In this document: piece after piece, positions 17,295 through 27,444 of the stretch
Layout of the letters: every line of letters starts with the position of its first letter
Position numbering within the stretch: position 1 is the stretch's first letter
Assembly: GCF_012932145.1 (NCBI RefSeq)
Contig: NZ_MWOK01000001.1
Span: 265,166 to 329,165, forward strand
From: Acidovorax sp. SRB_14
GTDB taxonomy: Bacteria > Pseudomonadota > Gammaproteobacteria > Burkholderiales > Burkholderiaceae_C
DNA: 64,000 bases
Reading direction: 5' to 3'
Made by a program: the position numbers and the translations under genes
Notes under the pieces: model-generated
Databases searched by the model: none
What the model saw: only the letters and a program-made list of their open reading frames with translations
What the model was told of the DNA's origin: nothing

Positions 17295-18137
17295 ATGAAC
17301 GCCCCCACCTGCTTCTCGCTCACCACCACCGACCAGGTGGCGCACCTGGTGCTCAACCGCCCCGAAGCGCTCAACACCATGCACCCGACCTTCTGGCGCG
17401 AGCTGGACGCGGTGTTGGCGCAGCTGCACCAGGCGGGCGAGGCGCGCGCCCTGGTCCTCAGCAGCACCGGCAAGCATTTCTCGGCCGGCATGGCGCTGGA
17501 GGTATTTGGCGGCGCCATCGCGATGGACGACCAGAGCCCCGAGGGGCGCGCGGCCATCTTCGACCTGCTGACCGACATGCAGGCCACCTTCACGCGCATC
17601 GAGAACCTGCGCATTCCGGTGATCGCCGCCATCCAGGGCGGCTGCATCGGCGGCGCCGTGGACATGGTCACGGCCGCCTGCCTCCGCTACGCCACGCAGG
17701 ACGCGTTCTTCTGCATCCAGGAGATCAACATCGGCATGGTGGCCGACGTGGGCACGCTGCAGCGTCTGCCCAAATTGATCCCCCTCGGGCTGGTCAAAGA
17801 GCTGGCCTACACCGGCCGGCGCCTGAGCGCACAGCGCGCGCTGCAGCACGGCCTGGTCAACGAGGTGTTCGACACCCAGGGCGCCATGCTCGAAGCCGCC
17901 CTGCAATGCGCGCGCGAGATCGCCGCCAAGCCGCCGGTGGCCATCTGGGGCACGAAGCAGGCCGTGAACTACGCGCGCGACCACTCGGTCGACGACAGCC
18001 TGCGCCAGATGGGCTGGCTGCAGGGCGCGATCTGGAGCAACCAGCATGTGCGCGAGTCCGTCAGCGCCCTGCAGCACAAGCGCGCCGGCAGTTTTGCGCC
18101 GCTCAGCCCGCTGCAGCGCTTCAGCGCGCTGGACTGA
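17295..18137 (+). CDS. Crotonase-fold enzyme, probable delta3,5-delta2,4-dienoyl-CoA isomerase
   Basis: A 280-residue enoyl-CoA hydratase/isomerase family protein. The oxyanion-hole segments are STGKHFSAGMALEVF and AIQGGCIGGAVDMVTAACLR. Downstream, FFCIQEINIGMVADVGTLQR closely follows the Ech1 type, where Glu and Asp at these places catalyse the 1,5-proton shift. It would convert 3,5-dienoyl-CoA to 2,4-dienoyl-CoA during beta-oxidation of unsaturated fatty acids. The KxCAV-like C-terminal portion is complete. No other beta-oxidation gene is adjacent. Confidence 0.82.
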   Translation: MNAPTCFSLTTTDQVAHLVLNRPEALNTMHPTFWRELDAVLAQLHQAGEARALVLSSTGKHFSAGMALEVFGGAIAMDDQSPEGRAAIFDLLTDMQATFTRIENLRIPVIAAIQGGCIGGAVDMVTAACLRYATQDAFFCIQEINIGMVADVGTLQRLPKLIPLGLVKELAYTGRRLSAQRALQHGLVNEVFDTQGAMLEAALQCAREIAAKPPVAIWGTKQAVNYARDHSVDDSLRQMGWLQGAIWSNQHVRESVSALQHKRAGSFAPLSPLQRFSALD

Positions 18138-18179
18138 GCGCCACCCCGCGCCGTGCCAGCGCGAAAGGCATCAAAATCG

Positions 18180-18221
18180 ATAGCTGCCCGCACTTGCTGC
18201 ACAAGCGCTAGAGGCCTTTTT
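18180..18221 (+). repeat. Dispersed repeat, possibly acting as terminator
   Basis: ATAGCTG (18180-18186), CCCGCACTTG, loop CTGCA, CAAGCGCTAG (18202-18211), AGGCC, then TTTTT. It is an inverted-orientation copy of the repeat at 10052, with an imperfect left arm. The hairpin followed by five T on the plus strand could terminate the isomerase transcript that ends at 18137. Confidence 0.55.
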
Positions 18222-18297
18222 CACCAAACATTGGGCGATCCGCGCGTATGATCCGGCATCCCCTGCACCACTGCGCCCTGCGACCGAGGATGCCGCC

Positions 18298-19272
18298 ATG
18301 ACCCTGCTCCCCCATGCCCTGCCCACCTACGACGATGTCGCCGAAGCGGCGTACCGGCTCAAGGGGATGGCGCACCACACCCCCGTGCTGCGCTCGAGCA
18401 CGGCCGACGCGCAGATGGGCGCGCAGGTCTTCTTCAAGTGCGAGAACCTGCAGCGCACCGGCGCCTTCAAGTTCCGCGGCGCCTTCAACACCCTGGCCCA
18501 GTTCAGCGACGCGCAGCGCCGGGGCGGCGTGCTGGCGTTCTCGGCCGGCAACCACGCCCAGGCCATTGCGCTGGCGGCCCAGCTGCTCGACATGCCGGCG
18601 GCCATCGTCATGCCCGAGGACGCCCCCGCCAGCAAGATGGCCGCCACGCGCGGCTACGGCGCCCAGGTCGTCACCTACAACCGCTACACCGAAGACCGCG
18701 AGGCCATCAGCCGTCGCCTGGCGCAGGAGCGCGGCATGACGCTGGTGCCGCCGTTCGACCATGCGCAGGTCATCGCCGGCCAGGGCACGGCGGCCAAGGA
18801 GCTGTTCGAGGAGGTGCCCGACCTCGACTACCTGTTCGTCTGCCTGGGCGGCGGCGGCCTGATGGCCGGCAGCCTGCTGGCGGCCCGGGCGCTGGCACCG
18901 CAATGCAAGGTGGTCGGCGTGGAGCCCGAGGCCGGCAACGACGCCCAGCAGTCGCTGCGCGCCGGCCACATCGTGCGCATCGACACGCCCCGCACCATCG
19001 CCGACGGCGCGCAGACGCAGGCCCTGGGCGAGCTCACCTTCCCGATCATCGCGGCCCACGCCGAAGACATCGTCACGGTGAGCGACGCGCAGCTCGTGCA
19101 GGCGCTGCGCTTCTTTGCCGAGCGCATGAAGACCGTGGTCGAGCCCACCGGCGCGCTGGCCTGGGCCGGTGCCTGCCACGGCGGCCTGGACCTCCGCGGC
19201 GCGCGCGTGGGCGTCGTCGTCAGCGGCGGCAATGTCGACCTTTCCCGCTATGCGCGCTTTCTGGCAGACTGA
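18298..19272 (+). CDS. Threonine/serine dehydratase-like PLP enzyme (no regulatory domain)
   Basis: A 324-residue fold-type II PLP enzyme. The lysine is in RTGAFKFRGAFN (K58), the substrate loop is FSAGNHAQAIAL, and the phosphate-binding loop is CLGGGGLMAGSL. There is no C-terminal ACT/regulatory domain, so it resembles catabolic threonine dehydratase, threo-3-hydroxyaspartate ammonia-lyase or serine racemase rather than biosynthetic IlvA. Deamination of Thr/Ser or hydroxy-Asp is expected. The ATG lies 160 bases after the isomerase gene, and upp follows by 60 bases on the same strand. Confidence 0.85.
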   Translation: MTLLPHALPTYDDVAEAAYRLKGMAHHTPVLRSSTADAQMGAQVFFKCENLQRTGAFKFRGAFNTLAQFSDAQRRGGVLAFSAGNHAQAIALAAQLLDMPAAIVMPEDAPASKMAATRGYGAQVVTYNRYTEDREAISRRLAQERGMTLVPPFDHAQVIAGQGTAAKELFEEVPDLDYLFVCLGGGGLMAGSLLAARALAPQCKVVGVEPEAGNDAQQSLRAGHIVRIDTPRTIADGAQTQALGELTFPIIAAHAEDIVTVSDAQLVQALRFFAERMKTVVEPTGALAWAGACHGGLDLRGARVGVVVSGGNVDLSRYARFLAD

Positions 19273-19332
19273 TCCAGCGCGCCTGGCCCCGCCATCCTCT
19301 TTCACCTTGAACACCACAGGCAACAGAGCCCT

Positions 19333-19962
<630 letters not shown>

Positions 19963-20121
19963 CCTTTAAATCCATGCTGCGCCTGCGTTGAAAGCTCTCA
20001 TTTTTGAAGCTTTCATCCTTGCCGCCAAGGATGCCGGACCTGGCACGGGTACCGGTCACTTTGCGTCAGCGCGGGGCACGGCCGCTTTCGCAGCTCCAAA
20101 CCCCTGGGAAAGGTCCCTTGA

Positions 20122-21330
20122 TCAGCAGGGCCCTGGCTCTTCCTTGCTTGCCTGCACTGCCGTGGCAGCACGCAGCAATTCTGTGTGCTGCCCCAGCATC
20201 GGGGCGGCAAAGGGGTCTGGTCCCGGCGTACGGTCAAACTTGATCGCGCGCGTGAAGCCGCGGTAGGAACCCAACGCAGGGTGCTCAAACGTGGCCACCA
20301 TGTCTTCGGCCACCACCTGCGGATGGTCAAACATGTCTTCCACCGTGCGGGCGGCCGCGCACGGCACCGCATCCCCAAAGAGTGCCTCCCACTCCAGTGC
20401 CGTCTGCGCTGCCAGCGCCTGGTGCAGCATCGGCACCAGCGTGGCATGGTGCTCGGCCCGCTTGCGCACGGTGTCATAACGTGCATCTGCCCCTACCTCT
20501 GGCAGCCCCACCTTGTCACACAGCGCGGTCCAGAAGTGCGGCGTGTTGGCGGAAATATAGAGATAGCCCTCCTTGGTCGGATGAATGCCGGTGATGCCGC
20601 CGGAGCGCATATCCCGCCCGACGGCACGGGGCTCACCCTCCGCCCACACCAGACGCGCCGACTGCATGGTGAGTGCCGCGCGCAGCAGCGACACCCCGAC
20701 ATGCTGGCCACGCCCGCTTCTCTCGCGTTCGTACAGCGCAGAGGCAACCCCCGACGCCACCAGCGCCGAGGCGTAGTAATCAACCACGGAGCCATACAGA
20801 ATTTCAGGGGCGCCTCCAGCCTTGCCCTGCAAAGCGCACATGCCGGTCATGGATTGCAGCACCTGGTCATAGCCGGCCTTGTCCTTGAGCGGACCTTCGT
20901 CGCCATAGCCCGTCACACTGCAATAGACCAGGCGCGGGTTGATCTCAATCAGCTGCTCGAACGCAATGCCCAGCCTTGCAGGCACGCTGGGCCGGAAGTT
21001 GTGTACCAACACGTCGGCCGTGCGCACCAGCCCCAGCAGAGTGGCGTGGTCGCCGGGCTGCTTGAGGTCCAGCACCATGCCCAGCTTGCTGCGGTTGACG
21101 CCAATGAACGCACGGCTTTCGGCCTCCAGTGTCGACGGGTACTTGCGCAGGTTGTCGCCCACCGGGGGTTCGATCTTGATGACATCCGCGCCCTGATCCG
21201 CCAGCAGCGAACACCCATACGGCCCCGCGATGTAGGCGCTCAGGTCGAGTACGCGCAATCCGCTCAAAGGCCCGGCAGGTCCGCTTCGCACAGGCAGGGT
21301 GTTTTCGCCATCATCGGACTTGGAACGCAT
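20122..21330 (-). CDS. CaiB/BaiF family (class III) CoA-transferase
   Basis: A 402-residue class III CoA-transferase. Family blocks are GLRVLDLSAYIAGPYGCSLL, ADVIKIEPPVGDNLRK, VYCSVTGYGDEGPLKDKAGYD with the likely catalytic Asp at 155, and GSVVDYYASALVASGVASAL. It moves CoA between acids, forming a covalent Asp-CoA intermediate. ATG 21330 has GGAG about 7 bases upstream; a TTG codon just before it was rejected. It is last in a three-gene unit with a Bug binding protein and a CitE-like lyase, suggesting that it activates the acid brought in by that system. Confidence 0.88.
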   Translation of the reverse strand: MRSKSDDGENTLPVRSGPAGPLSGLRVLDLSAYIAGPYGCSLLADQGADVIKIEPPVGDNLRKYPSTLEAESRAFIGVNRSKLGMVLDLKQPGDHATLLGLVRTADVLVHNFRPSVPARLGIAFEQLIEINPRLVYCSVTGYGDEGPLKDKAGYDQVLQSMTGMCALQGKAGGAPEILYGSVVDYYASALVASGVASALYERERSGRGQHVGVSLLRAALTMQSARLVWAEGEPRAVGRDMRSGGITGIHPTKEGYLYISANTPHFWTALCDKVGLPEVGADARYDTVRKRAEHHATLVPMLHQALAAQTALEWEALFGDAVPCAAARTVEDMFDHPQVVAEDMVATFEHPALGSYRGFTRAIKFDRTPGPDPFAAPMLGQHTELLRAATAVQASKEEPGPC

Positions 21331-21375
21331 CAAAATCTCCGCTCAACACACAAATGGGCCGCTCAATGCATCACC

Positions 21376-22371
21376 TTAGTCGGCGACGATGTTTTGCTGC
21401 TTGGCCAGCTTCTTCCAGCGCTCCACATCCTGCGCGATCACCCGGGAAAACTGGGCCGGGCTGACCGTCGTGGCAATGGCGCCTTCCCGCAGGAAATTGG
21501 CGATCATCTGCGGCTTCGACAAAGCCTGGTTCACAGCGGCATTGAGCTTGTTCACGATGTCTGGCGGCGTGCCAGCCGGTGCCAGCAGGCCCCACCACAG
21601 ATCGAATTCGTAGCCTGGGATCACTGTCGACATCGGCGTCAGATCCGGTGCGACGGGGCTCGGCGCCAAACTGGTGATGCCGATCGCACGCAGCTTGCCA
21701 CCACGCACCATCGGCAGGATCGACGGTCCGCTCGAGACCATCAGTTGCGTCTGGTTGCCCACGAGGTCGGTCACCGCCGGTCCCTGTCCCTTGTAAGGCA
21801 CGTGCGTGATGTCAAAGCCTGGCACCTGCGCGCGCATCAGTTCGGTGGCGAAATGGTTCACGCTGCCGGTGCCTGACGAGGCGTAGTTGAACTTGCCGGG
21901 GTTGGCCTTGACCAGCCTGAGCAGATCGGCCGGCGTCTTGGCCTCGAAGTCGTTGCTGACCGCTACGATGAACGGCCCTTTTGCAAACATCGCCACGGGC
22001 GCAAAGCTTTTGACCGGGTCAAAGGGCAGCTTCGTTTGTATGGCCGCATTCGTCGTCATGCTCGAAGACACGGCCACCAGCGTGTAACCGTCGGGCGCGG
22101 CTTTCGCGACAGAAGCGGTGCCGGTATTGCCACTGGCCCCGGGGCGGTTGTCCACGATGACGGGCTGTTTGAGTGCATCGCCCATCTCCTTGGCCACTTG
22201 GCGCGCAAACACATCGTTCGAGCCGCCTGCAGGGTAAGGAACCACCATGGTGATGGGCTTGCTGGGATAGCTGCCCTGTGGCTGCGCCTGTACGGCCCCG
22301 GCCATCAGTCCAAGGCCTGCCAGTGCCGCCGCAATGGCAGTGCGGTGGTGTTTCGCAATGTTGTTTTTCAA
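21376..22371 (-). CDS. Tripartite tricarboxylate transporter (Bug/TctC) substrate-binding protein
   Basis: A 331-residue periplasmic binding protein of the Bug family. The signal peptide has an Ala-rich core ending AGAVQAQ. The mature domain shows YPSKPITMVVPYPAGGSNDV and VDNRPGASGNTGTASVAKAA, both family-diagnostic, with the substrate loop near GPFIVAV. No ATG fits; the TTG at 22371 is the start, since AGGAG lies 6 bases before it and it precedes the signal peptide. Comamonadaceae carry many such orphan binding proteins. No tctAB permease gene is adjacent. The ligand is probably a carboxylic acid. Confidence 0.88.
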   Translation of the reverse strand: MKNNIAKHHRTAIAAALAGLGLMAGAVQAQPQGSYPSKPITMVVPYPAGGSNDVFARQVAKEMGDALKQPVIVDNRPGASGNTGTASVAKAAPDGYTLVAVSSSMTTNAAIQTKLPFDPVKSFAPVAMFAKGPFIVAVSNDFEAKTPADLLRLVKANPGKFNYASSGTGSVNHFATELMRAQVPGFDITHVPYKGQGPAVTDLVGNQTQLMVSSGPSILPMVRGGKLRAIGITSLAPSPVAPDLTPMSTVIPGYEFDLWWGLLAPAGTPPDIVNKLNAAVNQALSKPQMIANFLREGAIATTVSPAQFSRVIAQDVERWKKLAKQQNIVAD

Positions 22372-22437
22372 TGTTGTCTCCTGAGGATGGTGGATAAAGC
22401 GCGTTCTTCGCGAGGCGCCAAGGGGCTCGAACAAATA

Positions 22438-23319
22438 TCAGTGCGGGTGGGCGGAGGGCAGCAGCCCGAGACTGCGCGCGCCCTCGACGATGGCGTGGGC
22501 ACGCCGTACAAAAGGCGCATCCACCATCTTGCCGTCAACGACGTAGGCGCCTACGGCGTTCGCTTCCGCCGCGCTCGCGGCTTGCACCACCTGGAGGGCG
22601 TGCGCAATCTCTTCGTTCGACGGCCGATACACCTCGTTGGCCAGCGCCACCTGGCTGGGGTGGATGCAGGTCTTGCCCAAGAAGCCCAGGCGCTTGGAAA
22701 GCTGCGCCTCCGCCACAAAGCCTTCGGTATCCTGGATGTTGGCAAAGGCGCCGTCGTACGCATACACACCGGCTTCCGCGGCCGCCATGCGCACCGCGAA
22801 CATCGCCTGCTGGATGGCCGCAGGCTCACGGCGCGCGATGCCCAGCGGTTCGAACAGGTCGCCCAGACCCAACTGCAGGCCCACTACGCTGGCATGTGCG
22901 CCAGCCAGTTCCGCGGCGATGCGCAGGGCCCTGGGAGACTCAATATTCAGCAGCAGGCGCGGCGGCTGAAAACACCCATTGGCGCGCGCGGCCTGCTCGA
23001 TCTGCGCAGCCGCGGCTCGCACCTGGTCGGTGTTTTCCGGCTTGGGCAGGTTCACGATGTGCACGCCGGGCTGCACCACGGCCGCGATGTCGGCTTCGAA
23101 GTGCGCCGTGTCCATGGCATTCACACGCACGATGAGGGTCTTGCCGTGGTTCGGTGGCAGCTGCGCACGCAGGAAATCTCTCAGCAATGCGCGCGCCTGC
23201 GCTTTGCGGGACTCTGCCACGGCGTCTTCCAGGTCGAAAGACAAACTGTCGGCCAAGCCCTGCAGGGCTTTGGCAAAGAGTTCGGGGCGCGATCCGGGGA
23301 CAAACAGCTTGCTTCTCAT
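22438..23319 (-). CDS. HpcH/HpaI (CitE-like) aldolase/lyase
   Basis: A 293-residue TIM-barrel protein of the CitE-like beta-hydroxyacyl-CoA lyase group. It begins RSKLFVPGSRPELFAKAL and has LSFDLEDAVAESRK, LLLNIESPRALRIA, LQLGLGDLFEPLG and FLGKTCIHPSQV, which hold the metal-binding Glu/Asp and the CoA pocket. Such enzymes cleave citramalyl-CoA, malyl-CoA or similar to acetyl-CoA plus an oxoacid. ATG 23319 is the family start; an upstream in-frame ATG at 23373 would add 18 unsupported residues. It leads the unit that runs into the Bug and CaiB genes and is divergent from the LysR gene. Confidence 0.85.
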   Translation of the reverse strand: MRSKLFVPGSRPELFAKALQGLADSLSFDLEDAVAESRKAQARALLRDFLRAQLPPNHGKTLIVRVNAMDTAHFEADIAAVVQPGVHIVNLPKPENTDQVRAAAAQIEQAARANGCFQPPRLLLNIESPRALRIAAELAGAHASVVGLQLGLGDLFEPLGIARREPAAIQQAMFAVRMAAAEAGVYAYDGAFANIQDTEGFVAEAQLSKRLGFLGKTCIHPSQVALANEVYRPSNEEIAHALQVVQAASAAEANAVGAYVVDGKMVDAPFVRRAHAIVEGARSLGLLPSAHPH

Positions 23320-23375
23320 GCCTGCATTGTGCTCAGACAAAAGCAAAGAAATGCATGCATATTCTTCGATCAAAT

Positions 23376-23390
23376 GATAGAAAATCTATC
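23376..23390. promoter_or_regulatory. Palindrome in the lysR/citE-like divergent gap, candidate operator
   Basis: GATAG-AAAAT-CTATC is a perfect 5-base inverted repeat ending three bases before the LysR gene's start codon at 23394. Another perfect palindrome, ATGCATGCAT, lies at 23351-23360. The 74-base gap is AT-rich. LysR proteins commonly bind such repeats between themselves and the divergent genes they control. That this is the site is inference. Confidence 0.45.
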
Positions 23391-23393
23391 TTC

Positions 23394-24299
23394 ATGGAAA
23401 CCAGTTACCTGTACAGCTTCTTGCTGGTCGTGGAGTCCGGCTCCATGTCGGAAGCCGCGCGCCGCCTGAACATCACCGCTTCCGCCGTGGCCCAACAAAT
23501 CCGGACGCTGGAGCGCGAATTCAACGTCTCCCTGCTTGCCCGCGCGGGGCGCACGGTGCTCCCTACGCCCGCAGGGCACCGTCTCGCCCAACGCGCCCCG
23601 CTCCTGCTGCGGGAGCTGACGGAAACCAAGGCCACGGTGCACAGCGAAGACACGGCCGGAGAACTGTTGATTGGCACCATCAACACCGCCATGCACAGCC
23701 TGCTGCCCGACATCCTGGCGCGTTTTGTGCAGAAATGCCCAGAGGTGAAGGTCTTTCTTCAATCCGGTACCACGAAAGACCTGTACCAAGCGGTACAACA
23801 GGGGGACCTGGACGCTGCCATATGCCTCTATCCGTCCTTTCCACTGACAAAGACCTTTGACTGGACGCTGCTGCGCGAAGAGCCGCTGGTGCTGCTGGCG
23901 CCGAGCCGCCTTGCGGGGCAAGACCCGCACGCGCTGCTGCGCACACAGCCGCTGATCCGCTATGACCGCAGCCTGGGCGGCGGGCAACTGGCGGACCGCT
24001 ACCTGCATGCGGCGCACATTGCGCCGCAGGAGCGCTTCGAGCTCAGCTCGCTGGTGGCGATCGCCATGATGGTGGACCGCGGGCTGGGCGTCTCACTGGT
24101 GCCGGATACCGCCCTGCCCCTGCTTGATAGCCAGCGCGTGGTGCGCATCGCACTGCCACTGCAATCGCAGGCCCGCCGCTTCGGCGTGATGTGGCTGCGC
24201 TCATCCGCCCGGCTGCCCCTGATCCACCAGCTGGTGGACTGCGCGCGCAGGGTCGTGGCATTGCGCGGCGGCCCACGCAATACGCCGCCCTCTGGTTAA
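23394..24299 (+). CDS. LysR-family regulator of the adjacent CoA-transferase/lyase genes
   Basis: A 301-residue LysR-type regulator. The N-terminal winged HTH reads SMSEAARRLNITASAVAQQI, with the usual linker helix (LRELTETKATVHSED). The effector domain covers residues 90-290. ATG 23394 is the start; a longer frame upstream would cross the divergent promoter. It faces the CitE-like, Bug and CaiB-like genes, a classic arrangement for a LysR regulator activating a catabolic unit in response to its substrate. The inducer is unknown. Confidence 0.88.
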   Translation: METSYLYSFLLVVESGSMSEAARRLNITASAVAQQIRTLEREFNVSLLARAGRTVLPTPAGHRLAQRAPLLLRELTETKATVHSEDTAGELLIGTINTAMHSLLPDILARFVQKCPEVKVFLQSGTTKDLYQAVQQGDLDAAICLYPSFPLTKTFDWTLLREEPLVLLAPSRLAGQDPHALLRTQPLIRYDRSLGGGQLADRYLHAAHIAPQERFELSSLVAIAMMVDRGLGVSLVPDTALPLLDSQRVVRIALPLQSQARRFGVMWLRSSARLPLIHQLVDCARRVVALRGGPRNTPPSG

Positions 24300-24319
24300 A
24301 TTTCAAGCCAAACCGGACT

Positions 24320-24351
24320 CTAGCGCCTATCCAGCAAGCGTTGGAAGCTAT
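24320..24351 (+). repeat. Dispersed palindromic repeat copy
   Basis: CTAGCGCCTA (24320-24329), loop TCCAG, CAAGCGTTGG (24335-24344), AAGCTAT. Same orientation as the copy at 10052, with arms partly mismatched. It lies 20 bases after the LysR gene. Confidence 0.6.
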
Positions 24352-24452
24352 CAATCCAGTAGTGCTGGAGCGGTTACCTGGCCTACGCTGCGGCCCGGTT
24401 TTCCGTGCGTGGGCGCGGCGGTGGCCTTGCAAACAAGGCAGGCTGCATATAC

Positions 24453-24483
24453 ATTAGAATTGTCTAAATTAGATAAATCTAAT
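24453..24483 (+). promoter_or_regulatory. Tandem inverted repeats, candidate operator of the ArsR/rhodanese operon
   Basis: Two inverted repeats abut: ATTAGA-ATTG-TCTAAA (24453-24468) and ATTAGA-TAAA-TCTAAT (24468-24483), the second perfect, with centres 15 bases apart. The block ends 11 bases before the ArsR start codon and overlaps the region where the promoter must lie. AT-rich dyads of this kind are typical binding sites of BigR/SqrR-type ArsR repressors, so autorepression of the operon, relieved by persulfide, is the likely scheme. Confidence 0.7.
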
Positions 24484-24494
24484 TAATCCGCAAG

Positions 24495-24806
24495 ATGGAA
24501 CTGAACCCGAAAGACCGCCTGTTCCTGCAAGAAGGCGCCGACAAGGCAGCCGCCCTGTTGCGCGCGCTTGGCAATGGGCATCGACTGCTCGTGCTGTGTC
24601 TCCTGATCGAGCATGGCGAATTGCCGGTGGGCGCGCTGCTCGAGCAGGTGGAACTGAGCCAGTCTGCGCTGTCGCAGCACCTCGCCAAACTGCGCGACGA
24701 AGGGCTGGTGGCGTTCCGGCGCGAGTCGCAGACCTTGTACTACCGCATTGACAACCCCGATGTGGAAAAGCTCGTGGCCACACTCAAGGCCATCTTCTGT
24801 CCCTGA
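24495..24806 (+). CDS. ArsR-family repressor of the BigR/SqrR persulfide-sensing type
   Basis: A 103-residue winged-HTH repressor. The HTH is QVELSQSALSQHLAKLRDEG, followed by the wing FRRESQTLYYRI. Two cysteines, C35 (LLVLCLLIEHGE) and C102 (AIFCP), occupy the places of the pair that forms a di- to tetrasulfide link in BigR/SqrR. No CxC metal site of classical ArsR is present. It precedes a rhodanese gene by 35 bases, the usual context for sulfide-responsive ArsR proteins, and has the tandem operator just upstream. Confidence 0.85.
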   Translation: MELNPKDRLFLQEGADKAAALLRALGNGHRLLVLCLLIEHGELPVGALLEQVELSQSALSQHLAKLRDEGLVAFRRESQTLYYRIDNPDVEKLVATLKAIFCP

Positions 24807-24841
24807 ACAGTCTCAACCCAGGCAATGACAAGGAAATCAAT

Positions 24842-25369
24842 ATGTCACTCCAGCCCCTTTCCCCCCAGGCGGCCCGGCAACTCATCGTGGACGGCGCCGT
24901 GTTGATCGACATCCGCGCCGCCGATGAGAATGCGCGCGAACGCATCGCACAGGCGCGCCATGTGCCCATGGAGCAGTTGGCAGGCCAAGCGCTGGCCACT
25001 GGCGCAGCCCGCGCGGTCATCTTCCATTGCCGCTCCGGCAACCGCACGCGGATGAACGCCCAGGCCCTGGCCGCCAGCACGCCCGGCGATGCCTATGCGC
25101 TCGAAGGTGGACTGGACGCCTGGAAGCAGGCCGGTCTGCCCGTCGTGGCCGATGCCACTCAGCCGCTCGAGCTGTCGCGCCAGGTGCAAATTGCCGCCGG
25201 CTCCATGGTTGTGCTCGGCGCGGTGCTGGGCGCCACCGTTTCGCCATGGTTCCATGCGCTGTCGGGCTTCGTCGGCGTGGGCCTGGTGTTCGCGGGCATT
25301 TCGGGTTTCTGCGGACTGGCGCGCGTGCTCATGGCGATGCCGTGGAACCGAAAGGCGCTGGCCCGGTGA
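24842..25369 (+). CDS. Membrane-anchored rhodanese (rhodanese + DUF2892)
   Basis: A 175-residue protein. Residues about 1-112 are a single rhodanese domain with the active-site loop CRSGNRTR, C63 being the persulfide-carrying cysteine. Residues about 120-170 hold two membrane spans (VVLGAVLGATV..., VGVGLVFAGISGFCG) typical of DUF2892. It would move sulfane sulfur at the cytoplasmic face of the inner membrane. AAGGA precedes the ATG. It is downstream of the ArsR repressor and ahead of a strong terminator. No sulfide:quinone reductase or persulfide dioxygenase gene is adjacent. Confidence 0.88.
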   Translation: MSLQPLSPQAARQLIVDGAVLIDIRAADENARERIAQARHVPMEQLAGQALATGAARAVIFHCRSGNRTRMNAQALAASTPGDAYALEGGLDAWKQAGLPVVADATQPLELSRQVQIAAGSMVVLGAVLGATVSPWFHALSGFVGVGLVFAGISGFCGLARVLMAMPWNRKALAR

Positions 25370-25404
25370 GCGGCCTGTTGCGGCGTTAATGCCCGCTTGC
25401 CATG

Positions 25405-25444
25405 AAAAAACCGCCGGTGGAGGCATGCCCCCGGCGGTTTTTTT
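25405..25444. terminator. Bidirectional rho-independent terminator
   Basis: A-run (25405-25410), CCGCCGG (25411-25417), a 13-base loop, CCGGCGG (25431-25437), then seven T (25438-25444). The symmetric A and T tracts let it end both the rhodanese operon (plus strand) and nirS (minus strand), which converge here. Confidence 0.9.
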
Positions 25445-25494
25445 GGTGTGGCAACTGCCCCAAAGCCCAGTGCTTCGGCGCAGCGCCGGCGGCA

Positions 25495-27444
<1,950 letters not shown>

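Noticed and set aside
20014-20033. Perfect inverted repeat CATCCTTG/CAAGGATG between upp and the CaiB-like gene as a terminator.
   Set aside because: No T-run follows it on either strand, so termination cannot be supported.
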